NCBI GenBank assembly: GCA_934148995.1
Contig: CAKPDM010000005.1
Span: 24,472 to 88,471, forward strand
From: an uncultured Bacilli bacterium
GTDB lineage: Bacteria > Bacillota_I > Bacilli_A > RF39 > UBA660
Direction: 5' to 3'
Length of the DNA: 64,000 nt
A program made the position numbers and the translations under genes. Positions 15,869 to 25,434 of this stretch are shown here, in pieces. The notes under the pieces were generated by a model. That model worked only from the letters and a program-made list of their open reading frames with translations, had not been told where the DNA came from and made no database searches. How positions within the stretch are numbered: the stretch's first letter is position 1; each line of letters starts with the position of its first letter.

Positions 15869-16786
15869 CTAATATAATTCTGGTGGTACCACTTCATCCA
15901 CAGCACTTTTTAAAACCCTAGTAACCATCACTAATTGCTTTTCTTCTTCCTCACTAAGTTTAACTGGTACTGTTTTAATTATACCACTTTTTCCAATCAC
16001 TGCTGGCATTGAAAAATATAAATCATAATCAGCTTGATAATGTGATACTGGGTAAATCTTTCTAGAATTATTTAAAATAGTTTTAGTAAGTTCTAATAAA
16101 CAACTAGCTACTCCAAACGAAGTATAACCCTTATTAGTTACTATTAAACTCCCCATCTTTTTAGTCAGTGATGCCAGCTCATCTCTTTCTTCTTTTGATA
16201 AATAATTCTTTATTGAAGACATAGAAATATTAGCATTGTTATAATAAACAAACTGACTATTGCCATGTTCTCCTAAAACATAGACATTAATATCATCAGG
16301 AGAAACATTAACCTTCTTACTGATTAAACTTTTAAGTCTAATAGTATCAAGCATTGTTCCTGTTCCTATCACTCTTTGATAAGGATAAGCCAAATTAGCT
16401 GCTACCATTTGGCTTATAACATCAACCGGATTAGTAGCTACCAAAATTATTCCATTAAAAGACGTGTTTTCTATTTTCTCAGTTACTTCTTTTACCATCT
16501 TACTAGCACCAGTTAAGTCCTCTAACCTACTTTTTTTACTTTGTGGTAAACCAAGTGTTAAAACACAAATATCAGCATTATCTAGTGAACTATAATCACC
16601 TATCTTAAGATCAACATTGCTATTATTAAGAACTAGGCCCTGCTCAATATCGAGTATTTCTCCTTTTAATTTTTCTTCATTATTATCAATTAAAATCACT
16701 TCACCACTAATACTTTTATCAAAAATCAAGTTTTCTAAATATGCAAGTCCAACGTGTCCTAAACCAATAATCACAATCTTAGCCAT
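15869..16786 (-). CDS. ldh: L-lactate dehydrogenase (LDH/MDH superfamily)
   Basis: 305 residues. N-terminal Rossmann motif (IIGLGHVGLAYL), substrate-loop region GLPQSKKSRLEDL with Gln at the specificity position that marks lactate rather than malate enzymes, Asn in VATNPVDV, and the catalytic His in VLGEHGNSQF (~175). Would reduce pyruvate with NADH in fermentation. Family membership is clear. Lactate over malate or another 2-hydroxyacid rests on the Gln alone. SD AGGGGTGA; follows the ABC permease by 10 bases. Confidence 0.85.
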   Translation of the reverse strand: MAKIVIIGLGHVGLAYLENLIFDKSISGEVILIDNNEEKLKGEILDIEQGLVLNNSNVDLKIGDYSSLDNADICVLTLGLPQSKKSRLEDLTGASKMVKEVTEKIENTSFNGIILVATNPVDVISQMVAANLAYPYQRVIGTGTMLDTIRLKSLISKKVNVSPDDINVYVLGEHGNSQFVYYNNANISMSSIKNYLSKEERDELASLTKKMGSLIVTNKGYTSFGVASCLLELTKTILNNSRKIYPVSHYQADYDLYFSMPAVIGKSGIIKTVPVKLSEEEEKQLVMVTRVLKSAVDEVVPPELY

Positions 16787-16796
16787 TATTTCACCC

Positions 16797-18086
16797 CTAA
16801 TCTTCTTTTCTAAATGCTTTTATAAATCTAGTCCAAACTTTTTCATTTGAATAGTTTAGTATTCCCACTTTATAAGCTTTCATTCCATAATTAACAATCA
16901 AGTATAAGAAAGCGATAAGTAAAACAATTGAAATTGTTACATCTACCATTGTAACTTCTCCCATTACAAACAAAGTTGGTGATAAAAGACAAGAGATAAG
17001 TGGAATATAAGAAGCTACTTTTAAGAAAGCACTTCCTTGAAACATACCTGCCATAATTGATAAGTAATAACCAGCTAATAAGATGAAAACAATCGGAGCT
17101 TGTAACTGTTGAAAGTCTTCTATATTAGTAGTCATTGAGGCAAGTATTCCAGCAAGTAAGGAATAAGCCAAGAATGATAACAAGATAAGTACTAATAAGA
17201 AAGGAATAAAAGATATAATATTTTTAAGTAAACCTGTTGCTACCAACCCATCCCAAATATTAGTTATTTCTGATGGAATATTAAGACTGCCATTTCTACT
17301 ACTTATAAAATATGAAACTAAACCATATAAGAAAAATAAGATACCTTGTAATAATACAAATAAATTATTAGCTACTATCTTTGATAAGAGATGAGTCTTC
17401 GGACTAACATTAGAAATAATTATTTCCATACTTTTTGTTGTTTTTTCTTCACAGATTTCTCCACCGACCATCTGGACAAGGAAAATGATTAACATAAAGA
17501 ATGGTAAAATCAAACTTGGAAAGACTGTACTCATAATCATTGACATATTCTCATCTTGTGTCTTCTTATCACTTAAAACTATTCTGTCTATATTAATACT
17601 ATTTGATAACATAGCAAGTGTATTACTATCTAAGTTTAATTTCTCTACTAAAACTTGTTGCTTAGTACTATTTAAACTCTGATAGATTAGTTGATAAATA
17701 TCTTGGTCAATTTTCTTTTCACTAGTTACACTAGCAGATAATAATTTATCATCAATATTAAGAGTAATTAAAATCTCATCATCTTTTAGTTCTTTTTTAT
17801 TTTCTGTAACTTGTTTAATAACTAGTTTATCTTCATCTAAATTATTAGCAAGATTAGTAAGATTATTTTTTAAGTAATCATAAGAAATATTAGTTTTATC
17901 ATAAACAAGTATTTCTAAAGATTTATCAAAGTCTCCACCAAAAAAAGTTATGATAGAATTTAAGTTGAATAAAGCAAACATAGCAATTGCTAAAATAACA
18001 TTTACAGCAATAAACCATTTTGATTTTAACTTTTTATTGAAACTTATCTTAACTAAATAGAAAAACTTTCTAATCATTTTTAGCAC
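16797..18086 (-). CDS. natB: ABC-2 type transporter permease (NatB-like)
   Basis: 429 residues: one N-terminal membrane segment (~25-48), a ~130-residue extracytoplasmic region, then five or six membrane helices (~180-405). This topology and MGGEICEEKTTKSMEIIISNVSPKTHLLSK are typical of NatB/ABC-2 exporters. Overlaps the ATPase gene by 17 bases, so the two are translated together. Substrate unknown; Na+ in the B. subtilis namesake. Confidence 0.85.
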   Translation of the reverse strand: MLKMIRKFFYLVKISFNKKLKSKWFIAVNVILAIAMFALFNLNSIITFFGGDFDKSLEILVYDKTNISYDYLKNNLTNLANNLDEDKLVIKQVTENKKELKDDEILITLNIDDKLLSASVTSEKKIDQDIYQLIYQSLNSTKQQVLVEKLNLDSNTLAMLSNSINIDRIVLSDKKTQDENMSMIMSTVFPSLILPFFMLIIFLVQMVGGEICEEKTTKSMEIIISNVSPKTHLLSKIVANNLFVLLQGILFFLYGLVSYFISSRNGSLNIPSEITNIWDGLVATGLLKNIISFIPFLLVLILLSFLAYSLLAGILASMTTNIEDFQQLQAPIVFILLAGYYLSIMAGMFQGSAFLKVASYIPLISCLLSPTLFVMGEVTMVDVTISIVLLIAFLYLIVNYGMKAYKVGILNYSNEKVWTRFIKAFRKED

Positions 18087-18966
18087 CTACTTTCTCAATA
18101 AAGATTTCATTTAAAGTTGGTTCCGTAACATCATACTTAGTAATGTCATATTTCTTTACTAATTTAAAAATCGAACTAGCAATAGAAAGGTCATCTACTT
18201 TAACTAAGTACTCTCCTCTATGTTCACTAACTGATATTACACCTTTTATCTTTTTTATATCATCTAATGGAAGATTATCTCCTCTTAATAAGATATTTTT
18301 CTTTCGATATTCACTCTTTATATCTTTTAGATAACCTGATACCACTACTTTTCCTTTTGATAGAATAACTAGTTTCTCGCAAAAGTCTTCAATCTGTTCC
18401 ATTTGATGGGAAGAAAAGATGATAGCACAACCATCTTTTTGTAATTCAATAATCGCTTTCTTTAAAAGTTCCACATTAATAGGATCAAGTCCAGAGAAAG
18501 GTTCATCTAGTATTAATAATTTCGGATGATTGATAACAGCAGCGATGAACTGTATCTTTTGTTGATTTCCTTTAGATAGTTCTTTTATCTTTCTGTTTTC
18601 ATATTCAGGTATTTGAAATTTAACTAGCCACTTGCGCATTTCTGTTAGTATTTCTTCTTCCTCCATACCTTTTAAAACACCATAGAGTAATATTTGATCC
18701 TTAACAGTCATCTTTGTTAAAAGACTGCGCTCTTCTGTTACATAACCAATTTTATCAGTAACACTATAATCAATACTTTTACCATCTAATATTACACTAC
18801 CGCTACTAGCAGCGATTAGACCTAGAATGATTCTAAAAGTAGTAGTTTTTCCAGCACCATTTTCTCCTAAAAGGCCAAATATTTCACCTTTTTCTACTGT
18901 AAAAGACAAATTATCTACCGCTTTATTAGCACCATAATATTTAGTAATATTCTTAACTTTTAACAT
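18070..18966 (-). CDS. natA: ABC transporter ATP-binding protein (NatA-like)
   Basis: 298 residues with Walker A GENGAGKTT (~35-43), Q-loop, signature LSKGNQQK, Walker B LLILDEPFSGLDP and the switch His (FSSHQMEQI). The C-terminal ~80 residues form the extra domain typical of NatA-type exporters. Start ATG at 18966 with AAAGGAG. Pairs with the downstream permease. Confidence 0.92.
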   Translation of the reverse strand: MLKVKNITKYYGANKAVDNLSFTVEKGEIFGLLGENGAGKTTTFRIILGLIAASSGSVILDGKSIDYSVTDKIGYVTEERSLLTKMTVKDQILLYGVLKGMEEEEILTEMRKWLVKFQIPEYENRKIKELSKGNQQKIQFIAAVINHPKLLILDEPFSGLDPINVELLKKAIIELQKDGCAIIFSSHQMEQIEDFCEKLVILSKGKVVVSGYLKDIKSEYRKKNILLRGDNLPLDDIKKIKGVISVSEHRGEYLVKVDDLSIASSIFKLVKKYDITKYDVTEPTLNEIFIEKVGAKND

Positions 18967-18985
18967 AATTTTTCTCCTTTAGTTA

Positions 18986-19014
18986 AGTATACTTTATCAA
19001 AAAGAAAAAGTCCA
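18986..19014 (-). promoter_or_regulatory. Promoter of the natA-natB-ldh unit
   Basis: TGGACT (19009-19014), 17 bases, TATACT (18986-18991) on the minus strand. The -35 box is the 3' arm of the preceding terminator, so the two signals overlap. Confidence 0.5.
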
Positions 19015-19022
19015 TAAGGACC
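19003..19022 (-). terminator. Terminator of the surface-protein pair
   Basis: Minus strand GGTCC-TTAT-GGAC followed by TTTTTCTTTTT, 17 bases after the stop codon of the downstream surface gene. Confidence 0.65.
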
Positions 19023-19038
19023 ATATCTTAATTATTTA

Positions 19039-20913
19039 TTAGCTAACAGCAATCACGTATGGATTTAAGGAAGTTCCATCTCCCTTAGTTATCTGTGTAT
19101 CTGCTTTCAGATTGATAACTGGACGAGTCCCGAAGGAAGACTCCACGCGGTCCCAAAGACCCAAACTGCCCGAAGGATACACGTACCAAACGCTCGCACG
19201 AGAGTTGTTAGAGTTGAATGGAGACGGAGACAGCGTCCAGGTGTATTGTCCATTATATAGATAATAATTACTATTTGCTACACCTACAACGCCTCCGGCC
19301 ATTGAAGCTTCATCTGCTGTGATCAATGATACCGGATAATCTAATTTTGCACTTTCATTTGTAAGTGTAAATTTATCACTATCTTGTGCACATTTTAAGC
19401 TTGGCGCTCTTCTTGATGCTAAACGACCATATGCTCCATAAGTTGTTGTTGGAGCTGTTAAATATCCTGAGCCTGAGTTTATACTTCTATCATTACAAAA
19501 TGTTGTATCTGCTAAATATGAAGTATAGGCTGTCATGTTATTTTTATACCAGGTATCTAGAGTCGTCTTTATTGATGAGTTTGTTGTGTTTGTTACTGCA
19601 TCTGCATAACTATCACTACTATATGATATTGGCTGTACTATCATTGTTGTTTCATTTGAGTAACCCGTTACTTTATAAACTACATTACAGCTTGTGTTTA
19701 AGCAACTATATAAATTATTTTTTACTATTTCATCATGATTATCTTTCCAGGTTAGTTGCTTGATATCTCCGGTTAAAGTAAATTTCTTTGTTGATTCATC
19801 AAAACTATATCCTGTTCCAAAGTTATATTTTTGTGTATTGGTAAACCAGTTATATACTGTTGTTCCATTACTTTCATGTAATGAGAATTTTTCATTATAC
19901 TTATAACCTACATAAGTTGGATCCCAATATTTATTATTATATTGTGACTTTCCAATTGTTACTGCTGTTCCTGTATCTGATGTATTTTTTCCTGAATAGA
20001 TCAAACGAATACTTCCATCTCCATTACGACGGATAATTCTCCACATAAATCCAGCAAATGATACATAATTGTTTCTTACTGCTCCACGATAATAATAACT
20101 TTCTCCATCATCGTCTGCTGCCATATATAGTCCATCTGTTTCCGTATCATTGGGGGCTATTTTACTAAAATCAGGTGTTCCTTTAGCTTTTATTGCTGTT
20201 TTAGCAATATCAGTACTCGCTTCATGATTATTCATAACGAGCATACAATCTGATAGCTTTGTAAAACCATTATCTTTACAATAAGTATCTTCTGCTTGAG
20301 CTACAGTGTCACTTGTTTGACCATAAACATTTACTTTTACTTTGTAAATTAGTCCTCCATTATCATTTTGAGGATTGTAACTTTCATCTACCCATAATCT
20401 TAATCTATATTTTACTTCTGTTGTTCCTTGTTGATTTAAGTTTCCAGTATATAGACTCATCATATCAGCAGGGCGGCCTGTATACCCATTACCTGATGTT
20501 TCTTCATAATAGGTACGAGGTGCCATTACCTCTGTTTCTTTTCCGTTTGCATCTACTGTTGTCAAATAATATCTGATGTTACTTCCGCTAAAAGTATTTC
20601 CACTCTCTTCTTTGGCTGCTATTTCATAGTTGATATCTGTATTTCCTGCAATTGATGATTTAACTGTAAAATCAAAATATTCTCCAGTATTTAGCCTTTT
20701 CTTTCCTGTTGCATCTGTTGTAGGAAGGGCATTGTTCATAGAAATAACATTGGTACTTTCTACATATTCCATAGTTATTGTACCGGTTGTGATTGTATTT
20801 AACTTTTGACCAGTTCCCACGTAGTTAAATGCTGCATAACTGATACCTACTACTGTAATTAATAAAACTAGAACAAACATGATCATTAAAAGTTCTTTTC
20901 TTCGTTTTTTCAT
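19039..20913 (-). CDS. Surface-anchored protein with TasA/camelysin-like N-domain and variable C-terminal domain (copy 1)
   Basis: 624 residues from the ATG at 20913, chosen because AGGAGG lies 9 bases upstream; the longer frame adds 8 residues that overlap that site. One N-terminal membrane/signal segment (~8-28, ending GISYAAF), a beta-rich domain (~30-210; GTGQKLNTITTG, YFDFTVKSS) like TasA/camelysin-type matrix proteins, then a ~400-residue region (SFAGFMWRIIRRNGDGSIRLIY ... RPVINLKAD) like the FGE/DUF6273-type domains common in gut Bacillota. The last ~60 residues hold a patch that differs strongly between copies. Translationally close to copy 2 (21 bases). Likely cell-surface adhesin or matrix protein; function not known. 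Confidence 0.75.
   Translation of the reverse strand: MKKRRKELLMIMFVLVLLITVVGISYAAFNYVGTGQKLNTITTGTITMEYVESTNVISMNNALPTTDATGKKRLNTGEYFDFTVKSSIAGNTDINYEIAAKEESGNTFSGSNIRYYLTTVDANGKETEVMAPRTYYEETSGNGYTGRPADMMSLYTGNLNQQGTTEVKYRLRLWVDESYNPQNDNGGLIYKVKVNVYGQTSDTVAQAEDTYCKDNGFTKLSDCMLVMNNHEASTDIAKTAIKAKGTPDFSKIAPNDTETDGLYMAADDDGESYYYRGAVRNNYVSFAGFMWRIIRRNGDGSIRLIYSGKNTSDTGTAVTIGKSQYNNKYWDPTYVGYKYNEKFSLHESNGTTVYNWFTNTQKYNFGTGYSFDESTKKFTLTGDIKQLTWKDNHDEIVKNNLYSCLNTSCNVVYKVTGYSNETTMIVQPISYSSDSYADAVTNTTNSSIKTTLDTWYKNNMTAYTSYLADTTFCNDRSINSGSGYLTAPTTTYGAYGRLASRRAPSLKCAQDSDKFTLTNESAKLDYPVSLITADEASMAGGVVGVANSNYYLYNGQYTWTLSPSPFNSNNSRASVWYVYPSGSLGLWDRVESSFGTRPVINLKADTQITKGDGTSLNPYVIAVS
19121..19243 (-). other. 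Hypervariable patch, surface protein copy 1
   Basis: Encodes YTWTLSPS...VWYVYPSG...FGTRPVI. Fixed codons (CTG TCT CCG TCT, GTT TGG, CCT TCG GGC, CGT CCA GTT ATC) are shared base-for-base with the other two copies, while intervening codons differ. The patch is visibly more GC-rich than its surroundings. Confidence 0.6.
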
Positions 20914-20933
20914 AAAATGTTCCCTCCTTTCTA

Positions 20934-22799
20934 TCATTTAACAACATATGGATTTAAGGAAGTTCCATCTCCCTTAGTTATCTGTGCATCTGCTTTTAGA
21001 TTGATAACTGGACGGGCCCCGAAGGAACTCGCGACGCTATACCAGCTAAGAATGCCCGAAGGATTCACACTCCAAACGCTCGCATGAGAGTTGTAAGAAA
21101 GGAAGCGAGACGGAGACAGCGTCCAGGTGTATTGTCCATTATATAGATAATAATTACTATTTGCTATTTCATAAACTCCTCCGGCCATAGACACTTCATC
21201 TGCTGTAATTAATGATACTGGATAATCTAATTTTGCATTTTCATTTGTAAGTGTAAATTTATCACTAGCTTGTGCACATTTTAAGCTTGGTGTTCTTCTA
21301 TTGTATAGTCTGTTGAATGCTCCATAATATGTTGTTGGTGTTGTTAAATAACCTGACCCACTAGTTACACTTCTATCATTACAGAAGGTTGCATCTGCTA
21401 AATATGAAGTATATGCTGTCATGTTATTTTTATACCAGGTATCTAGGGTCGTTTTTATTGGTGAATTAGTTGTGTTTGTTACTGCATCTGCATAACTGTC
21501 ACTACTGTATGAGATTGGTTGTACTATCATAACTGTTTCACTTGAATAACCTGTCACTTTATAAACTACATTACATGATGTATTTAAACAACTATATAAA
21601 TTATTTTTTACTATTTCATCATGATTATCTTTCCAGGTTAGTTGCTTGATATCTCCGGTTAAAGTAAATTTCTTGGTTGATTCATCAAATGTATATCCGG
21701 TTCCAAAATTATATTTTTGCGTATTGGTAAACCAAGTATATCCTGTTGTTCCATTACTTTCATGTAATGAAAATTTTTCATTGTACTTATAACCAACATA
21801 AGTTGGATCCCAATATTTATTATTATATTGTGAATTTCCAATTGTTACTGCTGTTCCTGTATCTGATGTATTTTTTCCTGAATAGATCAAACGAATGCTT
21901 CCATCTCCATTTCGACGGATAATTCTCCACATAAATCCAGCGAATGACACATAATTATTTCTTACTGCTCCACGATAATAATAACTAGTTCCATCATCAT
22001 CGTCTGCTGCATATAATCCATCTGTTTCACTACTATTGGGTGCAATTTTAGCAAAGTTTGGTGTTCCTTTTGCTACGATTGCTGCTCCAGCTGCATCCGT
22101 TGATGCTTCATGATTATTCATTACTAGCATACAATCTGAAAGTTTTGTAAATCCGTTATCTTTACAATATGTATCTTCTGCTTGAGCTACAGTATCTGAT
22201 GTTTGTCCATAAACGTTTACTTTTACTTTGTAAATTAGTCCTCCATTATCATTTTGAGGATTGTAACTTTCATCTACCCATAATCTTAATCTATATTTTA
22301 CTTCTGTTGTTCCTTGTTGATTTAAGTTTCCAGTATATAGACTCATCATATCAGCAGGGCGGCCTGTATACCCATTACCTGATGTTTCTTCATAATAGGT
22401 ACGAGGTGCCATTACCTCTGTTTCTTTTCCGTTTGCATCTACTGTTGTCAAATAATATCTGATGTTACTTCCGCTAAAAGTATTTCCACTCTCTTCTTTG
22501 GCTGCTATTTCATAGTTGATATCTGTATTTCCTGCAATTGATGATTTAACTGTAAAATCAAAATATTCTCCAGTATTTAGCCTTTTCTTTCCTGTTGCAT
22601 CTGTTGTAGGAAGGGCATTATTCATAGAAATAACATTGGTACTTTCTACATATTCCATAGTTATCGTACCAGTTGTGATTATATTTAACTTTTGACCAGT
22701 TCCCACATAGTTAAATGCTGCATAACTGATACCTACTATTGCTATTAGTAAGACAAAAACTATTAATATTAAAATGAAATCCTTCTTTTTATTTTTCAT
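20934..22799 (-). CDS. Surface-anchored protein with TasA/camelysin-like N-domain and variable C-terminal domain (copy 2)
   Basis: 621 residues from the ATG at 22799. Same architecture as copy 1: membrane segment (~7-27), beta-rich domain, FGE/DUF6273-like C-terminal domain. Residues ~30-230 are almost identical to copy 1 in DNA as well as protein, showing recent duplication or gene conversion, while the C-terminal third differs, most sharply in the final patch (LSPSRFLSYNSHASVW). First gene of a two-gene operon behind a promoter, a short leader ORF and an attenuator hairpin. The ribosome site is weak (GTGTAGG). Confidence 0.75.
   Translation of the reverse strand: MKNKKKDFILILIVFVLLIAIVGISYAAFNYVGTGQKLNIITTGTITMEYVESTNVISMNNALPTTDATGKKRLNTGEYFDFTVKSSIAGNTDINYEIAAKEESGNTFSGSNIRYYLTTVDANGKETEVMAPRTYYEETSGNGYTGRPADMMSLYTGNLNQQGTTEVKYRLRLWVDESYNPQNDNGGLIYKVKVNVYGQTSDTVAQAEDTYCKDNGFTKLSDCMLVMNNHEASTDAAGAAIVAKGTPNFAKIAPNSSETDGLYAADDDDGTSYYYRGAVRNNYVSFAGFMWRIIRRNGDGSIRLIYSGKNTSDTGTAVTIGNSQYNNKYWDPTYVGYKYNEKFSLHESNGTTGYTWFTNTQKYNFGTGYTFDESTKKFTLTGDIKQLTWKDNHDEIVKNNLYSCLNTSCNVVYKVTGYSSETVMIVQPISYSSDSYADAVTNTTNSPIKTTLDTWYKNNMTAYTSYLADATFCNDRSVTSGSGYLTTPTTYYGAFNRLYNRRTPSLKCAQASDKFTLTNENAKLDYPVSLITADEVSMAGGVYEIANSNYYLYNGQYTWTLSPSRFLSYNSHASVWSVNPSGILSWYSVASSFGARPVINLKADAQITKGDGTSLNPYVVK
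21010..21130 (-). other. Hypervariable patch, surface protein copy 2
   Basis: Same conserved scaffold codons as copy 1. Variable codons differ at positions such as CGC/CCA, CTT/AAC, TAC/AAC, CAT/CGT and AAT/TAT, and the loop after PSG is one codon shorter (ILSWYSVAS). Confidence 0.6.
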
Positions 22800-22834
22800 G
22801 ATCAAAACCTACACTTTCTATTTTAGTATTTAAC

Positions 22835-22873
22835 AAAAAAGATAGATTTATACCTTTTTGATATTAATCTATC
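22835..22873 (-). terminator. Attenuator terminator before the surface-protein pair
   Basis: Minus strand GATAGATT (22866-22873) pairs with AATCTATC (22841-22848), followed by TTTTTTG. Lies between promoter and first gene. The stop codon of the leader ORF overlaps the base of the 5' arm. Confidence 0.7.
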
Positions 22874-22946
22874 ATTGAAAAAAGAAAGTAGGTTTACTAC
22901 TTCTTGAATCAGAATTTAATTGCTGACAGTTTTTTACTACTACCAC
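22872..22946 (-). CDS. Leader ORF of the surface-protein pair (24 aa, GTG start)
   Basis: GTG at 22944-22946 preceded by AAGGTAGGAG opens MVVVKNCQQL and ends SKPTFFFQ-stop at 22872-22874, at the foot of the terminator stem. A ribosome at the stop would cover the 5' arm. Support is positional: the same arrangement is present before rel and before the third surface protein. Confidence 0.45.
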   Translation of the reverse strand: MVVVKNCQQLNSDSRSSKPTFFFQ

Positions 22947-22997
22947 AACTGTCTCCTACCTTCCTTATTATCAAATATCAGTATTCTTGACATTTTA

Positions 22998-23026
22998 ATG
23001 ATATCATAATTTTTAACATTTAACAA
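22998..23026 (-). promoter_or_regulatory. Promoter of the surface-protein pair
   Basis: TTGTTA (23021-23026), 17 bases, TATCAT (22998-23003). The downstream string AATGTCAAGAATACTGATAAT is shared with the promoter of the third surface protein (37168-37196). Confidence 0.6.
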
Positions 23027-23064
23027 TAAGAAAAAGAGTACGATTTTCACATACTCATCATTTA

Positions 23065-25434
23065 TTAATTATCTCTAATCTCACAGTTGAATTCTTTTGT
23101 AACTTTTTCTATCATCTGATAGAAGTCATTCATTACTTCTTCATCTGTTAGAGTTTTTGTCTCATCAAGGTAAGTTAATTTAAAAGCAATTGATTTTTTA
23201 TCACTAGCAATATTAGCTCCAAGGTAAACATCAAATACACTTATACCTTTTAATAGTCTAGATGATGACTTCTTTATCATCTTTTCTATTTCACTAGCAC
23301 TGATATTTCTATCGATTAAGAATGCAACATCTTTTTGAATACTAGGATACTTAGCTGGTTCCTTAAATTTAATCGGCTTTACTTTACGCATTAACTTATT
23401 TAAGGAAAGTTCAAAAACATAAACTTCGTCTTTTAGAGTATTCGGATGAATCCTACCTATGATACCTAACATTTCTCCATCTAGTAAAATACTAGCAGAA
23501 ACACCTGGATGAAGATTAGGAAGTTTAGTTGGAACGAAAGTATAACGGTTAGTAAAACCTAGTGAGTTAAGAATATCTTCTACTATTCCTTTTACCACAT
23601 AAAAATCACATTTTATATTACCATTCCAAGATGATTTAACAATATTACCTTTTAATAAACCAGCAATCTTAGATTCTTCTTGATAGTTTTTATCATAAGT
23701 TTTACTTATTTCATATAAGAAGATATCTTCTACTTTTCTTGCTTTATTATAACTATAAACATTTATTAAAGAAGGTATAATAGTTGTTCTCACAACTGAC
23801 TTATCAACACTCATTGGGTTAGGAAGAACTACTTTTTCTTTTTGTTCATAATCAAACAAGTCAGCCATACTAGGTGACACTAAAGTATAAGTCTTAGTTT
23901 CTGTTAGACCTAACATTCTAAGTCTTTTGGAAATAAACTTACGATATTTAATATCTCCTTTATATTCACCTTTCTTGATTGATACAACTGGTAAAGTAGA
24001 AGTCAAGTTATGATAACCATAAAGTCTTACGATTTCTTCTGCTATATCATTGACATTAGGTTCAATGTCAAGTCTTCTATTAGGGATAGTTACTGTAAAG
24101 ACTTCATCTTTTAAAGTATAAGTAAAACCTAATCTATCCATTTCTTTTTCCATATCAGTTTCAGCTATTTCAATACCTAACAGATTATTAACTTCTTTAG
24201 CTTTAAAAGTTACTACCTTTTTAGTTTTATCAACATTATCATATTTAACAATACCAGCTAAAATGGTTGCATTAGCATATTTTTCTAATAAATGACAAGC
24301 TCTTTTAATAGCCATTTCGGTATATTCATAGTTTAGTCCTTTACCATATCTAATAGAAGCTTCACTACGAAGATTTAATCTAGCAGCAGTATTTCTGATA
24401 CTAACAGCATCAAAGATAGCACTCTCGATTAAGATTGTTTTTGTATTCTCAGTAACTTCCGTATCAACTCCCCCCATAACACCAGCGATACATTTAGGGG
24501 TTGTTCCATCAGTTATTACAATATCGTTATTAGTTAGTACTCGTTCTTTATTATCAAGTGTAGTAATCTCTTCATTATTGACAGCATCTCTTACTAAAAC
24601 TTTAGAACCTAAGGAATCATAATCAAAGAAATGAAGTGGTTGACCAAATTCTAACATTACATAATTAGAAATATCAACTACATTGTTAATAGGACGCATT
24701 CCTGCTGATATTAATCTTTTCTTAATAAATTCAGGAGATTCTTTTATCTCAATATCTTTAACCATTTTAGCAAGGTAATAACTACATTTTGAGGTTGCTA
24801 CTTCTAGATCGAAATGATTTTCAACGTTATCATTTATTTCTTTAAAGCTTATATCTGGTAGAGTTACTTTTCTATTTAAGATAGAACCTAAAGCATAGGC
24901 AAAACCAATATGGTAGTAACAATCATTATTACGATGCTTATGAATATCAAGTTCAAGAACAGTTGATTCTAAATCTAAAGCTTTTAAAGCATCTTCTCCT
25001 ACTTTTAAGTTACTTGCTCCTTCATAAATACCTTTACTATAAGTAGCATCATTCTTTTCTTCAAGACCTAACTCATATAAGGCACAAAGCATTCCATTTG
25101 ATTCTACTCCTCTGATTTTACTCTTTTTTATTTCAAAGTCACCAGGTAAGATAGCTCCTGGTAAAGCTACTATTGCTTTTAAACCAACTCTTACATTAGG
25201 AGCACCACATACTATTTGTAATACTTCACTTCCAATATCCACTTTACATATATGTAAGTGATCACTATCTGGATGATTAGTACATTCTACTACTTCTCCG
25301 ATTACTAAGTTATCTATATGATTAGTAATTACTTTTTCAACATTAATATCACTTTCTGTTACTTTCTCAGCTAATTCTTTAGGTGTTAAATCAGAAATAT
25401 CAATATAATCACTTACCCATTCTAAATTAATCAT
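23065..25434 (-). CDS. pheT: Phenylalanyl-tRNA synthetase beta subunit
   Basis: 789 residues from the ATG at 25434 (MINLEWVSDYI), selected because AAGGAAG lies 6 bases upstream; the frame extends 7 codons further into pheS. Contains the N-terminal EMAP-like tRNA-binding domain (HPDSDHLHICKVD, IVCGAPNVR), B3/B4 region, B5 domain, and the C-terminal anticodon-binding (FDX-ACB) domain (KYPSIQKDVAFLID). Overlaps the end of pheS by 8 bases. Forms the alpha2beta2 enzyme with PheS. Confidence 0.97.
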   Translation of the reverse strand: MINLEWVSDYIDISDLTPKELAEKVTESDINVEKVITNHIDNLVIGEVVECTNHPDSDHLHICKVDIGSEVLQIVCGAPNVRVGLKAIVALPGAILPGDFEIKKSKIRGVESNGMLCALYELGLEEKNDATYSKGIYEGASNLKVGEDALKALDLESTVLELDIHKHRNNDCYYHIGFAYALGSILNRKVTLPDISFKEINDNVENHFDLEVATSKCSYYLAKMVKDIEIKESPEFIKKRLISAGMRPINNVVDISNYVMLEFGQPLHFFDYDSLGSKVLVRDAVNNEEITTLDNKERVLTNNDIVITDGTTPKCIAGVMGGVDTEVTENTKTILIESAIFDAVSIRNTAARLNLRSEASIRYGKGLNYEYTEMAIKRACHLLEKYANATILAGIVKYDNVDKTKKVVTFKAKEVNNLLGIEIAETDMEKEMDRLGFTYTLKDEVFTVTIPNRRLDIEPNVNDIAEEIVRLYGYHNLTSTLPVVSIKKGEYKGDIKYRKFISKRLRMLGLTETKTYTLVSPSMADLFDYEQKEKVVLPNPMSVDKSVVRTTIIPSLINVYSYNKARKVEDIFLYEISKTYDKNYQEESKIAGLLKGNIVKSSWNGNIKCDFYVVKGIVEDILNSLGFTNRYTFVPTKLPNLHPGVSASILLDGEMLGIIGRIHPNTLKDEVYVFELSLNKLMRKVKPIKFKEPAKYPSIQKDVAFLIDRNISASEIEKMIKKSSSRLLKGISVFDVYLGANIASDKKSIAFKLTYLDETKTLTDEEVMNDFYQMIEKVTKEFNCEIRDN

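Noticed and set aside
15869..16786. Malate dehydrogenase as alternative to lactate dehydrogenase
   Set aside because: The substrate-loop residue is Gln, which favours lactate; malate enzymes carry Arg there. Retained as LDH with moderate certainty.
19386..20576. Plus-strand ORFs opposite the surface genes
   Set aside because: Low-complexity Leu/His/Tyr-rich translations antisense to real genes, with no ribosome sites; shadows of codon bias.
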